A DNA stretch of 64,000 nt from Phoronis australis (Eukaryota > Phoronida > Phoronidae): the NCBI GenBank assembly GCA_002633005.1, contig NMRA01000068.1:607437-671436 (forward strand), read 5' to 3'. How positions within the stretch are numbered: position 1 is the stretch's first letter; every line of letters starts with the position of its first letter. This document shows, piece after piece, positions 10,201 through 25,200 of the stretch. Under the pieces are notes generated by a model. The model had not been told where the DNA came from. It saw only the letters and a list, made by a program, of their open reading frames with translations, and ran no database searches. The translations under genes and the position numbers were made by a program.

Positions 10201-13200
10201 GTCTCACAAGCTTAATATTGTTAGAGCACTATCGCGAACATGACCTAATAAATCAAACTTTTAATTTAGGTAACATTAATTTCAACGTGAATTCAAATGA
10301 ATGTAAATTAAAAGGATAAATTCAATGATCATCTATCAAGAATGAGAATGAGGAGGCAGTGTGGCCTAGTGCGTTGAGTGCCTCCTGTTCACTTGGTCAT
10401 AGGTTCGAGTGCCTTTGGTCCCCACCTTTTGAGTCGTGTCTAGCTCTTTAGCTTGTTCATAGTTTGTGTGTCTATAGCGTGTATATTAGTGAATGAAAAA
10501 GGTTGTAGGTGTTTGATACAATATACTGGCGGCTTGGCCAGGGTTGTACATATCTGATGCAACTTGTATCAGACCACTTGCACTATTTTTGTGTGCCCAA
10601 ATGTTTATTTGCGTACGCATTATGCCATCATACCCATCTGTATGTCTGTCCGTCCAGCGTCCGTCCGGCGCCCAGTGTTGGCTGCTCTATCTCCAAAACC
10701 CTTTGACGTAAGTTCATGAAATTTTGAACCCGTGTACCTTTCATGAATGGGACATCATGAGCAAACTTTCAGACAAATCCGAGTACTGGTGTGCCCCCTA
10801 GAGGCAATTTTATTTTTTTATGTTTACCTCTGTATCTTCATAGGTCCTCGATGGATTTTCATAAAACTTTGGAATATAGCTATCTATTAGTGACATGATG
10901 CTGTCCTGCCGTTTTCGACGGATTCAAGGTATTTTGCGCCACTTAGTGGCCTATTTTTTTTGTTTCAAGTCAACACCTCTATTGCTTAAATTGGATGTAT
11001 GTTCTTACCACAAAGAGGACGGCTGAGTATGATTGTCTGTCTACTTCGACTGCTTTGGTGCTTCCTTGTGGCAGTTTTTTTTTTTTTTGTGCCCATGACT
11101 GTATCTCCTCAACACTCTGCAGGATCTTCATTAAATTTAGCAAGCGTATTTAAATGAAGTTTACAACAGACAATGACTTTCGGACGGATCTGACTACTTG
11201 TGTGCCCCTTATTTATTTGCAATTTTACTTTTTTACATTTATCTATGTATCTTCAAAGGTCCTCAATGGATTTTCATGAAATTTGGAATATAGGCATATA
11301 TTGGTGAGATGATGGTATCCTCCCGTTTTCTGATGGATTCGAGGTATTTTGCGCCACCTAGTGGCCATCTTTGTGGTTTTCTAGTATGTATTTTGGCATC
11401 CGCCACTCTATCAGCCAAACCATTCTAAGGATGATTGTGAAAATTGGCATATAGGTTCATAGTATGGAGAGAACAGTTGACGATGACATCAACTACTTTG
11501 GTGGTTCTTAGTGGCAGTTTTGTTTTGTGCCCATAGTTGTATCTCCTAAACCCACTTCAGGATCTTTATTAAATTTTTAAAAGTTGTATTCATATGAAAT
11601 TGACAACAGACCACCGCGACTTTCAGACAAATCCGACGAACACAGTACCCTCTAGTGGCAATTTCATTTTTTCTTTCCATTTCCTTTGTTTCTCTGAAGT
11701 TCCTTGATAGATGTTTAATGAAATTTGGCAAACAGCTTTCTATTAAAGAAATAATGCCGTGTTCATGTTTCAGGTGGATTCAACGTATTTTGCACCATTT
11801 AGTGGCCATTTTTATTGATACAAATAAACACCCTTAGATGCGCACTGTTTGCGATGCGTTCGTGGGCACATTTTAATGCTTCGCATTGCTCTTGTCTAGT
11901 AATAGAAATTCATGCATAATAATTATAGGCTTTGAAGGATAAGTGTTTTTGTCAATTTTTCTGCTGCTGAAACAGATAAGGATGCAGAAAATCCTAAATA
12001 TTCCCAGAAAATTGACCCTGATCACTTGAAACTTTGGAATGAGGCAAACAAAAGAAATTGATACAAAATTTGATTTTGCACTGAAGCGACATTTTGTAGT
12101 TAAATGTGTCCAATCATTTTGATATAATGCATGTATGCAGATGTTGCATCATTGTTCTTCTTAACCAAGGTACTGTTATGTCCTGGTGTTGCATGATCAT
12201 TCTTCCTTACCACAGTCCTATGATGTCCTGGTTTTTGCATCATATTTCTTCACCAAAGTACTTTTATGTCCTGATGTTACATCATTGTTCTTTTTCACCA
12301 AGGTACTATTATGCCCTGGTTTTTTTGTTTGGTTTTCAGACACTACAGAACTTTATGTACACAATGCTTCAAGACAACAATGCAAAGGCTGCCAAGATGT
12401 CGCTGGTAGGTTTAGTGATTTTGTCAAACCAATTCTGACTAGGTGCTACCCGTGCTTTTGCATGGGTACCAGCTGATTGCAGGAGGAAGAGCTATTTACA
12501 AACATTGTGAACACATGTGTACCAAAGTACCCATAACTCATAGCGCAATAGAGCATCATTATGTTTGATTTTTTGGCTTAAAAGAAAGGAAAATTGCCAT
12601 GTAAATGAGTCATGTGAGAATCTCTGGTAGGGACCTACTAATCCATTTATAGGAAGATGTAGTTCAACTAATTGCAGTGCCCCCTATGTTACTTTTTCTC
12701 TACTCTTATAAATACTGGCAATAGGAGGCGCTAAAGCATGTTAGTGCAAAGAAAGATGAAATGGTGACTTCATGCACAGATAAATGATATTGAAGATGTC
12801 AGTGTTAAGTTCCAAGCAAATTCAAATATTTCAAGCTACCTCTGTGCCGCATATGGATAAAGACGTCAGCAACAGGTTCTCAACTTTAGAGGCACAAAAC
12901 ACGCATTTCAACTATTCCCACTAATCGCACCAGCTGTGGGCTGGTACAAAACATACATGACATCAGCAACGGGCTCACAACTTGAAAGACACCGTTAGGT
13001 AGAGCGAGTTCTGCAACTATTCCTACTGATCGCTGCGCCACCTGCATACGTGACATCATCAACCGGCTCACAATTTCAGAGACTCAAACGCGCATTTCAA
13101 CTAATTTAACTATTCCCACTAATTGCTGTGCCACCTGCAGGCCGATAGATGATGAACATGACGCCAGCACAAGGCTCACCTGGCTCACAACTTGAGAGAC

Positions 13201-16200
13201 ACAGAATGGCATTTCAACTAATTCGACTATTCCCTCTTATCGCTGCGCCACCTGCAGGGACAGGCTGATAACAAACATGATGTCAGCAACAGGCTCACAG
13301 CTTGAGAGACACAGAATAAGCATTTCAACTAATTAAACTATTCCCACCAATCGATACACCATCTGCAGGCTGGTAGATAAGGTACATGACGTAATCAACA
13401 GGCTCACAATGTTAGAGACACCAAACACGCATTTCAACTAATTCAACTACTCCCACTAATCGCTGCGCCACCTGCCTACAGACAGATAACGTACATGACG
13501 CCAGCAAAAGGCTCACAACTTGAGAGACTCCAAATATACATTTCACCTAATTCAATTATCCCCACTAATGGCTGCACCACCTGTAGTCAGTGACTCTCTG
13601 GTCTTTCTTTCTCACAATGCCGATAATACTTCACAATGCCAGTAATACTTGATAACAAACATGACATCAGCAACAGGCTTGAGTCAGGGTTGATGGTAGG
13701 ATAACTTGAGATAAGCTGGGATTAGTTGGGTACAACTAAACATTCTGACATGTATGATGTAAGTCAGCAAAACAGACTATTTTTATTCCGTATTGTGGGT
13801 TGTACAACAAGGTTTTGCAGTGCATTCAAACAGGTTTGTTTGTTTGTAAACAGTTTAGTCTTGTACTAAGGCGTAATTACTGGTTTGTAAACATTCGGGA
13901 TTTCCCGCATAACATCATGTAGACAGAAAAGGACGTGGAAGAGTGCAGGAATTTTCTCGTGACAAAATACGTTTGAAATGTGACAAAACATATGCGATGA
14001 TTGCCACAAAGCCGAGTACAAAGTTTGGCAGCAAGAGACCTGAAGAATTATATGTGCGATGGAAGCCGGAGGGAGTGAAATTAGGCCGACAGACTGATGT
14101 CACCATGGCCAAAGGCCAATATGAAACTGGCCAGCCTCCCTCTGAGTCCGCCCAAAACAGCCCGTGAGAAAAAAAAACTTTAAATCTAAATAAAGGCGAG
14201 TTGACTACCTGGGACAAAGCCAGTGCCGAAACGGACTCAATGAAGGTCTGTAGTGGAGCGACGGTGACGGAATTCGTATGAACTTTCAGTTTTATATTAT
14301 AGATAAATTGACAGCCCAGAATTTTGCTGATTCCGAAAGTTGGAACATGGACGATTTTTGCATGTATCGTATCTCTCAAATAGTGGATTATTGCGTGTTT
14401 TTGCGTAACAGGATCTGAAAACAAATTTTGGTAGTTTATAAAAAGTAACACCACTGATTACATGTCAGCAAAAACTGCTGCCAATGGCCTTGAATTTGGG
14501 ATGCCCAGTATTACGACTTTCACGAATTGGGTACAAGCTACGACCTTGAGTAAAATATTCATTTTTCAAATGTCCAAATTGGATAATTCTTATTGCAGTA
14601 TTGCTCCCTGTAGTGGAACTCAGATTATCCCTTATATCTGAACTTCAGGTGATGCACATTGTGGATGCATGTCAATGCACTTTTATGTAATTGTTTAATT
14701 ACAAGTTATCGTATTCACGTATATTTTGACTTGCTCCAAGGTTTTTACTGAATCTGTTTAATATGTGACTTGCTTGTAGAAACAGCTGGTTTGCAATCAC
14801 GTGTTTAAAATCGTTGTTGACTTCAAAACAGTAGGCTCATGACATGTGGGCGTGCTGTTTGTTTAATTTTATGTTTTGGTTAAGTGGCATGTATCAGACT
14901 ATGGACACTATGTAAACTAATCACAAATTTTGCTCAGAGGTGATGTTCTCTGGTAGTTATATACTCAAATACAATGAAATGAGCTAGGAATATTTCTGGT
15001 GTTTCGTTTCCAGTTGTAGGTGACCATATAAACAAAAAACATTTTAATGTAGAATTGGTAAAAAAGAAATTGACCAGGCTGGTGAAACTGTATTCGGAAT
15101 TTCCATGATGCCAAAAATGTCTTCACAATATCTGCTTATTTGAAACCATGGACCTTCTATTGGCTGCTGTCATAGGTCTTACTAACTCTGATATTGGTTT
15201 GTCATCCCGTCTTGTGGTTCATGATAAACATCTTGAAAAAACAAAATTACAAATCACCACTCAACTGCCAAATATTGATGACTATATATCGTAGAGGCTC
15301 TGTGGTTTCCATAGAAATTGATAAGTTGTATTTGCCTAATTAATATGACTTGTGAGTTTTAACTGCTCATTTACACGGAACAGGATGTGATGATAGAGCT
15401 GTACAGAAGAAATATTTGGAAAGACAGCAAGACTGTGAATGTGATAAGCACGGCCTGTTTCTCTAAAGTGACCAAAGTGAGTGTTATACCATCTGTCTCT
15501 AAAAATCTGTCAAACATTCATGGATTTCATTTTACAAATTTTGTTACTGATTAAAATGTTTACCATAGATGGTATTGGTGTTTCATGTGTCAGTCATAAA
15601 TGATTGGAAAGATTTGAGTATTGTGATATGTATTTTGGTGTGTTCTTTAATTGTATCTGCTGCATTGTGATGAGTGATGTGGTGATAAATAATGGTTATT
15701 ATCGACTGCTTTGGTTCAATCTCAGATTCTGGTGTCATCCCTCAAGTTCTTCCTTGGTACTGATGGTGACGAAGATGAAAGTGAATCTGAAGATGAGGTA
15801 CTTCTCATTTCTAAGAACTTGGGGTTAATTTTAATCCAAGGTCATATGCCTGGTTGTAGCTAAGACAGTTGTAGGCACGTTGTCGTGAATGCAACATTGC
15901 TTTTTTATAAGAGTAAAACATTGCAACTGACGTTTATTTGACTGTTGTTCTTATTCATATTTATCAACCAACTTCATAAACCGTGCTTGTGGAATTGAAG
16001 TTACTGTCATCTTAGTTAAGGGAAGGCATACAACTTTTGATGAAACGGGAAAACTCTAGCTTTGATCACAGAACTCTAGCCCTGGAATGCCACCTCCTGC
16101 ACATGACCTATATATTCTATTATTAGAGCTTGCGACCACGTGACTAGCCGCAAAAGTCTGCATTGGGAATTTCCGACTACCTGCTCGAATGAGTTTTGAT

Positions 16201-19200
16201 CAAGAGTTGTGGTTACCAAATCAATCTTAATTTCATTACTTCATTTTCATTTTGTAAATTATTAGTCGTCTTTAGGCACGGTTCTGTACAATTAGCGTTT
16301 TCGAGGCAGAATTAGTGTACAAACCCGACAGTTACACTGGTCATTCTTTATAAGCACCAACCTGTAGCCCTGGGTGGATGCTGGGAGTAGTTCAGCCTCT
16401 GATATATTTTCAGCTCCAGTTGTAGAGCCACTTTCAAGTACCTATCATACTGCATGCCAGGAGTTTTTCAGCAATACATTTTTGGGTGTTAAAGTCATGT
16501 TACAGTATATTTTGGAGAGGAGTTATATTTGGCCTAAATGAAAAGTTTAGACCCTAAAAACATGTGTGTTTTCGTAACTTTGTTATCTGTTGTATTCACC
16601 TACAACTACTGTTACCTGTAGTACTGTAGTATTTACCTATACTAGTCCAGCGAAATATATTTTTAAAAAATGAAAAGAGAACCCAATCCAGTACTTTGTG
16701 TTGCTGACAGCATACAGTGTATTTGCCAATTGCCTCGCTCTTGGTGAGTTGTCTCACTTTTTTTTTTGCCATCCTGCTACACCATCTAAATGTGTTGCGT
16801 TTCCACTCACGGCCAAATTGAAATATTATATACTACTGTAATTTTCCATGTGACATAGCTATATTTTCCCACTCGACTAAAAGAAAAAACGGCGTTTCAT
16901 GGCCTTTTGTGGCACCCGCAATTTCCTTCCCATTTAATTATGAAAAAGAACAACAAAAACGCCCTCTGTTTTTTGGGTATTACATCTCCCATTTGACAAA
17001 AAATGCTGTCGGTACGTCTTAGTGTGTTGCTGCGAACATTTCACACTTTCGCCTTGGCTTGGACCCAGATGTCCATCTTTTTGTCCTAAAGTTCAGCTTT
17101 TCAATCCAGTTGTTTCGTTTTTCGTTCTTGAATGTTGACAACAGATGTTTAAACTAACATTGTCTCTTTTTGCAGATATTCTTATTTTCCAGAGTCCTCT
17201 TACGTAACGTAAGAATCGTAAAAATGTGTTCCAATATCTCTTGTTTCTAGTAACATACACTACATGCATCAGGATCACTAACTTTTACTTCATAAAGAAA
17301 ATAGTTCATTTCTAAACTTTTATGGAAAGTCCGACTCTGCAACCAATGTGATGAGCTACCTACATTTCAAAGCTACGTGATAGATTTTTGTCTTTTTTAT
17401 CTATCAGAAAACCTTCATCTGCAAATTTTGGATAGACACTTGGAGTAGTTTTATTATTGCATTTTTGTGTCCACATATTTAATGTGGACGCATTATGCGG
17501 TCACATGTGGAGAATTTCTCACTTACACTGGTCACCGCTCAGATTCCCTTAGCCCCAGACAATTTTTAGGATGCCTATTCAGCATGCCCTTTGTATTGAT
17601 GTAGATCTGAGCTTATGACATGGAAAGGTAACACCTAGCACTAAGGTCTTGACAATTGTGGTAGTTGTTATTACACCCTAATTGGTTTTCTCTTGCATTT
17701 GCCAGTAATTTTAACTTGGTACATTTTAAATATTACAAAAAGACAAAAGTTTGTTTATCTTGACAAAGGGACACGGTTTTTGTTATTCCATTTTTAATAT
17801 TCCTGTCTACTTTTTTCTTACTGGGAACAGGTTGTCTTTTATTTCAGTTTTAAACTTGAAGTACCAAAAGGATGGTAGATTTTGATCGCCAGCAAAACTT
17901 AATTAATTTACTAGTTAAGTGTGAACCCATTCCTGAACTTTCCAGATTACACCTACACTGAACATTTCACAGCAAACAAAACTACTCGTCACCAGTACAA
18001 ATTTAATCTTTATTAGAATTCAAATCATGAAATGTTTACAAAAGTGCAAATATGGTAGTGGCCAAACAGAAGATTTGGAATCTGTGGACAATTTCGGTTG
18101 CACTGACTAACTATTCTAGCTTGATGGCAGTCATAAAAATGAAGAGTGGGCACAAATTAAGTACAAGTGTTTCCTTGTAAAAAATCTGGTTAAACGAGAT
18201 TGAAAGAATATTAAAAGAATAATGCTTGTGATATTGTTAACTCTGACCAGTGTTTGTAAATCCAATGAGTATATTAATACGCACATAACGTTAACTTTTT
18301 AGTTTATTAGTTCATCGATTTTTAAAAATCAAAAACCATGCTTTTTTCCAGTTGAATACTCCTTGGTGTTCGTTTTTGATGAAAATTATTGATTAATACA
18401 TTTTGAAACTTCACCAATATGTACAGGCAGAGATATTTACTACGGTTTATGGTGGGGTAATTACATTTATCCTGGTAAAAGCCAGTCAGAAGAACGAGTG
18501 GCGAAAATTTCCGCATATCTTTAGAAATGCGTGACTTCCTTGTTAGCGTAGTTTTCACGGCATGATCCACGTGGGTCCGTCCGACGTTCGTCTAGCGTCT
18601 GTCCGGCATCTGTCTAGCATCCATCCGACGTTCACTGCTCTAACTCCAAAACCCTTTTTATGCCTGTTCATGAAACTGCACATTTGTTCCTTTTATGGAA
18701 TGGGACGGCATGAGAGAACTTTCAGTGGAATTGACCACCGGTGTGCCCCCTAGGGGCAATTTATTTTTTTCCATTTACCTCGGAGTCTGTTTTTTCTAAA
18801 ATCCTCAATGGATTTTCATAAAATTTTGACATATAGGCGTCTATTAGTGAGATGACGCTATTCTTTTGTTTTTGGGTTCATTCAGGGTATGTTGCACCAG
18901 CTTCTGGCCATTTTTACTGTTTTCGAGTTGGCGTCCTCCCCTCTATCAACCAATTTGCTCTAAGGATGATTGTGAATATTTGTGCGATGAGACGGGCTCT
19001 TGCCCATTAGCGCGAGTCTCTATTCATATTCTGATGTCCATTGTGACGTCTACCTGAAGGTATTTGTTGGCTAGTCATTTATATGCAAATGTCCATGCGG
19101 GTTCTCTGGAGACCTCGGGGTATGAGTCGGTCTTAAATTGGAGTTTGTGAAGTGCGACTGTACTGTTGGGATAAGTAAAATATATGATTTAACTGCAGTC

Positions 19201-22200
19201 ACTGGTCTGATTATTTATTTCTGAAAGGCGAACCCGTGGCATTCGCATGTATGTTCTTACTATGAAGAGGATGGCTGACAATGATTTTCCGACGACTTTG
19301 ACAACTGTGGCGCCTCCTAGTGGCTGTATCTCATAAACGCTCTGCAGGAACTTTACTAAATTTAGCAAGTGCACTGTATCTATGTTAAGTTGACAACGGA
19401 CGACGACAACTTTTAGACGGATTCGACGAACGCTGTGCCCTGTAGTGGCAATTTCTTTTTTTTTCCGTTTTCCTAAAGTTTGTTTCTCTAAGTTCCTTGA
19501 CAGATTTTTCTAAAATTTGTTTTAAATAGCTTTCTATTGAAGAAATGATGGCATGTTCCAGATTTTGGATGATTTGACGTATTTTGCGCCTTCTAGTGGC
19601 CAGTTTTATGATACAAATAAACAACCCAAGAAACACACCATTTGTGGGGCATTCGTGAAGGTATTTCACCGCTCCACGTTGCTCTTGTTCGTAAATGTAA
19701 TTGAATTCTGAATTTTCGGTATAGAATGTAATTGTATCAAATGGCACCAAAGGTCCAATTAATTATTATATATAAAGATGTATAATTTTGATGAATGCCT
19801 GACTAAATTATCTACAACAAGTGTGAGGGATATATATTCTATAACCTTTGTCTTTATAGGGTAGAAATCTATTGAAAAATCATTGAAGACACCATAAACG
19901 TTCGGGTTTACGCCCATGCTCACTTAACCGCCCATCCCCTACTTTAGGTGGATTTTCGATTTAAGCGCCCACTGCTCGGTTAAAGGAGAATGCTGCCCAA
20001 AAAACAACCTATTTTGTTTCAGTTTAGATCGAGTAGTTGTACTCGATAATGGCACGTTCGGTTGCATTACCTGACGGCAGACGGAGAGGTTGAAATTATC
20101 CAATGACATCATTGGTTTCAAACGCAGTCTGTTCAGCTGTTCACAACATGGGTTACTGGTCTCAGTTTATCGCTTGAATTCATCGTTTTAACACCAATAA
20201 ATCACCAAACTTCGATGTAAAACCCTTAAAATCGTGTGTTTGCTATGGACGGATGAAGTGAATCTCCGTGGAATTTCTAGTCCCAAGTGTCATACCTTGT
20301 AGTATAGTGTATTGCGAACGATCAGGAGCTGAGGACGCCTGTAGTTGGAGCTCTTCACTAATTTAAGCCATATAACCATAGGTGCCGCTTACCCCAATAA
20401 TTGTGGCTTCATCTATGAATTATTTTTTTCACAGCCGCAGATACGTTTGAGAACAATTAAATTTTCCTTGGACTCTACTCTACGCGCTCACTAGACTCAT
20501 CCCCAGTCATAGTGTTAGTATTTTTTTTTAAATAAAATCTTTTGCATATGCTAGTTTTTGCCATTGTTGTAACTTTTGATTGACGACTGGCTCATGTCTG
20601 CCTGCCTCTGATTCTCGTCTTCTTTGCGTGGCATGTTTCAAGCAACTGGAAGTGAGCAACGCCGGGCGGTTGAGATAAAACAGCTAGCCGCAGAACCATA
20701 CATTGAAAATGTCATTGAGTCACGGAGTCTTGAACATAAACATCCCAAACACAAAAAAACCTGAATTAGTTTTTCAAACTTTTATTACATCGAATTTTAA
20801 AGTGCTCTCTAACTCAGAACTTGACAGCTAAAAAATTTGATTTCTGCTGTGACCTCTGCAACACGTGAAGCTCGCACACGCGCACTTCTGCAGTGTCGTT
20901 GCGTGAGAATAGTCGCAATCCAAGTTTATGTCATTGGTGGTCTGCGCATTACCACTACATCTCTAATAAGATCGCATGGGGCTATTGCTCACCAATTATG
21001 TAAATTTAATTGTGAATGACTAAACTGAGGGCAAAAGAACATTTGTTGGGATCATCTGCTGTTATGACATTTTCACCGGTATTTGGTGACGTGATGTTGA
21101 AGCTCTTTGAAAAGTGCTATGCGTTTGGAGTAAGTGTGTCGTGTGGGACCCAGATCATAAGGTAAGATTAACCGCCCAGGGTGGTTGAGTGTTGTAATAA
21201 GCACCCATGTCTGGTTAACCACCCATCCCCGAACTTTTGGGTTTGTCAATTTAACTGCCCAGGCGTTTACCCGAACATGTACAGTATTTCCCTAATGGTT
21301 TAACTATTCATTTATATAATGTGTGGTTCATTTCCTTTTTATGTTACTATTACATGCTGTTATTTTTCGTATTACGGTAACACTCTTGGTTTTAGAATTA
21401 AAGTACTTTTTATTTTTGTACCAGTCAGATATGTGAAATGATAAATTACTTATGAATGAAATTATGTATCTTTTGCTTCTGGTATAATCATCCAGAACTG
21501 ACAAAGGGCTTTCTAGTGATAGGGGTCTTATGCAATTCGATTTATAAAATGCGGCTTTGCAAAAAGTTCTAATGACATTAAATTCCATAGCAAGTACACA
21601 CTCGGTAAGAAACGAATGCAAACAACTCTCATGCATGGGCAGTGCAACCTTTGTGGCTGTGAGACAGGAGTTGGCATTCCAGGGCTAGGGTTCTATGCTT
21701 TGATCAAAGAAACAGTATAATATGTGTATGGGTGATTTTCATGCACCCAGACATGTACATGTGGGTACATTGTGCCGACATCTGTGGTTGTTTAGCTGGC
21801 ATCCATTGCTGTATCTCCAAATCTCCTTGATGTCACAAGGATATTTTGGACAAATCCAACCACCGCTGTTCCCTCTTGTGGGAATTTTATTTTGTGTTGC
21901 CCTTTATTTCTACAGAGTTCCTTTACAGATTTGTTGATTAGTAAATGTGTGTCTGTTGTGGAGATGGCGACACTTCATTTTCAAATGACTTCAAAATGTT
22001 CTGTGCCATGTAGTGATGATTTTTACTGTTTACGAGTCTGCTTCTATTTCCACAAAACCACTCAAAAACTTTTGGAAATTGGCAGATTTGTTACTAATGA
22101 TAAGAGCAGAGCTGATATCAAGTTTCGGAAGGCTCTGAATAATGTATTGCACCTTTGCAGCAATTTTGTTGTTCGTGCATCTTCATCTGTATCTCCTAAA

Positions 22201-25200
22201 CCCCGTGCTGGATCTGTGAAATGAGTATTTCTAAGAACATGAAAACAGGTGACGATTTTCGGATGGATCTGACATCTACTGTCCCCCTTGGTTTTGGCAA
22301 TTTTATTTTTGCCCTTGTATCTTTGGAGTTCCTTGGGGGATTTTCATAAAATTTGGCCAATTTGTATGTATTCAGCTGATGACAACTCCTTTCTGTTTTC
22401 AGATGGATATGCTGTACTTTGCAGTTATGTATCTAGTGTCTATTTTGGCTATTTTTACTATTTTCGATTTTTTTCTGAATACCACTCACAGATTCATGAA
22501 AATTGGCAGATGTGTTCCTGCTGGAAAGGCCGATTTTAATCCTTGGATAGCTCTGATTAATTTGATACTTCATGGTGTCATTTTTTGCATTAGGGGCCTG
22601 AAAATTATAAACTCCGGAATCTTTGTGAACATGATGCTGTGGCACCCAGTGTCAATTACGTTTTCTTGCCTGTGGCTCACCATCTACCAATTTCCTTGAT
22701 CAATATTCATAAAATTTGGTATGTGTTTATGTTGAGTGTTTTGGTGGTTTGACCGCAGGCTGTTGTGTAGCGTCTAATGTCATAAGCACTTCAACTGTCT
22801 TCTGGATTAAACGTAGTTTATCATATTTGGCTTAACTATTTTAGGACGACAAACCAACGGCCAAGCAGGTAGTTATAGCTCACCGGGTGGGTAAAAAGAC
22901 AAACAAACGAGAGAAGAAAATGAAGCGGGCATTGCAGGTTTTAAAGGTAAACCATTAAAACCCTCGTAGAACAGGTAAACTGACTTTTAGGCATGGTCAA
23001 AACACCTATTTATGTTCCTTAATTTATAGCAGATACTTACATTCATATGCCAAATTTGTTTTTAATTTATTTTTTGCCAAAACATCGCGAATGTCCGCAT
23101 CAGTAATTGTGAAAAAACTTCAGGTGGCGCTGTGCGGTTAACCGGGTGTGTGACGTCAACGTTTAGCCAAAGTCACTTCCCAATTCCGAGGCTGTGTGTA
23201 ACTCACAAGCGTAATGCGCATTGTCGGTGATGTTTTCAATCAACAAAGGGTGGACGTCGAACAGACAGAGCCTTTGAAATTTATTTCATATCTTTATAGC
23301 CATCGTTTTACATCACCATAATTGAGTACACACATCTTAGGACGGATGATTTACTCCGCCAGCAGGAGGGTGGATCACCGTCGACTTAGTTGGCGGGCGG
23401 TCAGGGAACTATCCAGCAGGCGGGGGTAAACAAAAGATTTTCACATGATTGCCGTATCACAGACTCGAAATCAACCGCCTAGTCATATTTTGTCATATTT
23501 CTCACTACAATTTGCTAAAACGATAACAAAGCGACATGCAGAACTTACGACTGGAAATGCGCATTGCGATGTTTTCCCAATCATATCGTTCATTCACTTA
23601 CCAGTACTTGTTTGGATTGGGTCGGACATCTTGGGATAAGTTACGAGTTTTAAACTTTGTATAAATTATTTTCACCAATAATTTACAGTGAAATTGAGTG
23701 AGACATATCTTTACTTACTGTTCTGCGCGATTCAACAGTTTTCACCAAATTTCAGCCTCGCAGAAGTTACTTATTGAGAGATAAAAGTGCACCGACGTCA
23801 TGGCGACTTTTGCTGAACTGAAAAGCATGTTCAACCAGCTACTTTGCAATTTGTGAAGATTTAACGTTGATGCATTTTGACAAACGCTGCTACAAAAAAA
23901 GCAACTGTGTTCAATTTTCTCGTTCTTGTGCAAAAATGTAAGGAATATTGGAGGTATTTTACTGTGAATTTCCCTTACAGGAGATCTTACACTCAGCTAA
24001 AATATGGTCGAAATATTTTTGAAATGGTTTTTTGTTTGACAGTCAACTGCTCTTCAAGGCCTTCATAATTTGTTTACTTGGCTGCCATGACAAACCACGC
24101 GAAAGTGATGTGAGGCAGTGGAAAATCCACAGATTTCATCAAACTTTGTATCTTTTGCGCACTCAACTATGGCTACTTTTTGTATAACTATTTGAGCATT
24201 ATTTAAATTGGATGGGTTGCTCATAAATGGACAAAGAATTTTTATTTTGTGTTTTTCTTGATGTTGAAATTTCCAATTTAATTTTAATTTTTACAGAAAC
24301 AGGACTTCTTACAAAAAATCAAAATTCTTCGTCTTGATTCCAAAAAAATTGACCTTATTTTCATATATAAATAACCTTCACACCCTTGGTAAGTACTATG
24401 CTATGTGAGCATAGACAGCAAAATTGGTCACTTGCCAGTGTGCCATCCATTTTGCGTGGTGTGAATTTTGAACTCAAGGTCGAAAACAAATGTCTCGTGG
24501 AGTATGAAATGCAGTTGAAGTCCATGCAAAGATTTGGAATTTGGTTCCTGATTGTTTCTGGACCGTTTATTGTGAGTTTTGTTTGATAGATAAATTTTCA
24601 CGCCCGTTAAAAATTTTAAACTTTGATGTTCAGCATGGCCGGGGTTTCAAGTGACTGGCATTTCTGAACCTGGGCCTTCATTCAAAGGTGAAGTTTCACA
24701 CTTCAGACTTAGTACATTGAAATTAACTGATCCAAAAACAAACTGGCTGACTTCGACCGCCCTACCTAAATTCACGGGCCCCATTATGTCATTCATTTAA
24801 TTGATTATAAGGGCATGGCGAACTAACCCAGTAGACAAAATTTAGGACCAGGTTTTACAGAGTTCGGAAGGGCTAAACAAAGTAAAACTTGGCATGTGCT
24901 CCTCAACTTAACATGGACTTTCCTGTTGATGCCTGTCACATTTGACGAACTTTATGAATGCCTGGCCCGAGCTTCCAAATCCACCAGCTGATCGGTCAAG
25001 AGCCGTGTCACGCAAGTGAATGGGTCTAAACGTTCTCGTCACTTAGCGCTGATTGGTTAAAAAAATCTCAGGTTGTGGGCAGATGCCGAAGTACGTAAGT
25101 GTCACAATTAATTCTATTATCAATTAACAGGTGGTGCATGGTTATTGAAACACACGCTTTTAGAATCATAAAGACATATATTTTGAATACAAGCGAGCAT

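Noticed and set aside
19385-19750. Minus-strand open frame of 121 codons
   Set aside because: Antisense reading of modular repeat sequence; similar stretches occur in other copies with stops.
23602-23629. Possible minus-strand start exon ([10 protein letters not shown] then GTAAGT)
   Set aside because: Only 28 bp, no continuation exon found and no family recognised; likely chance.
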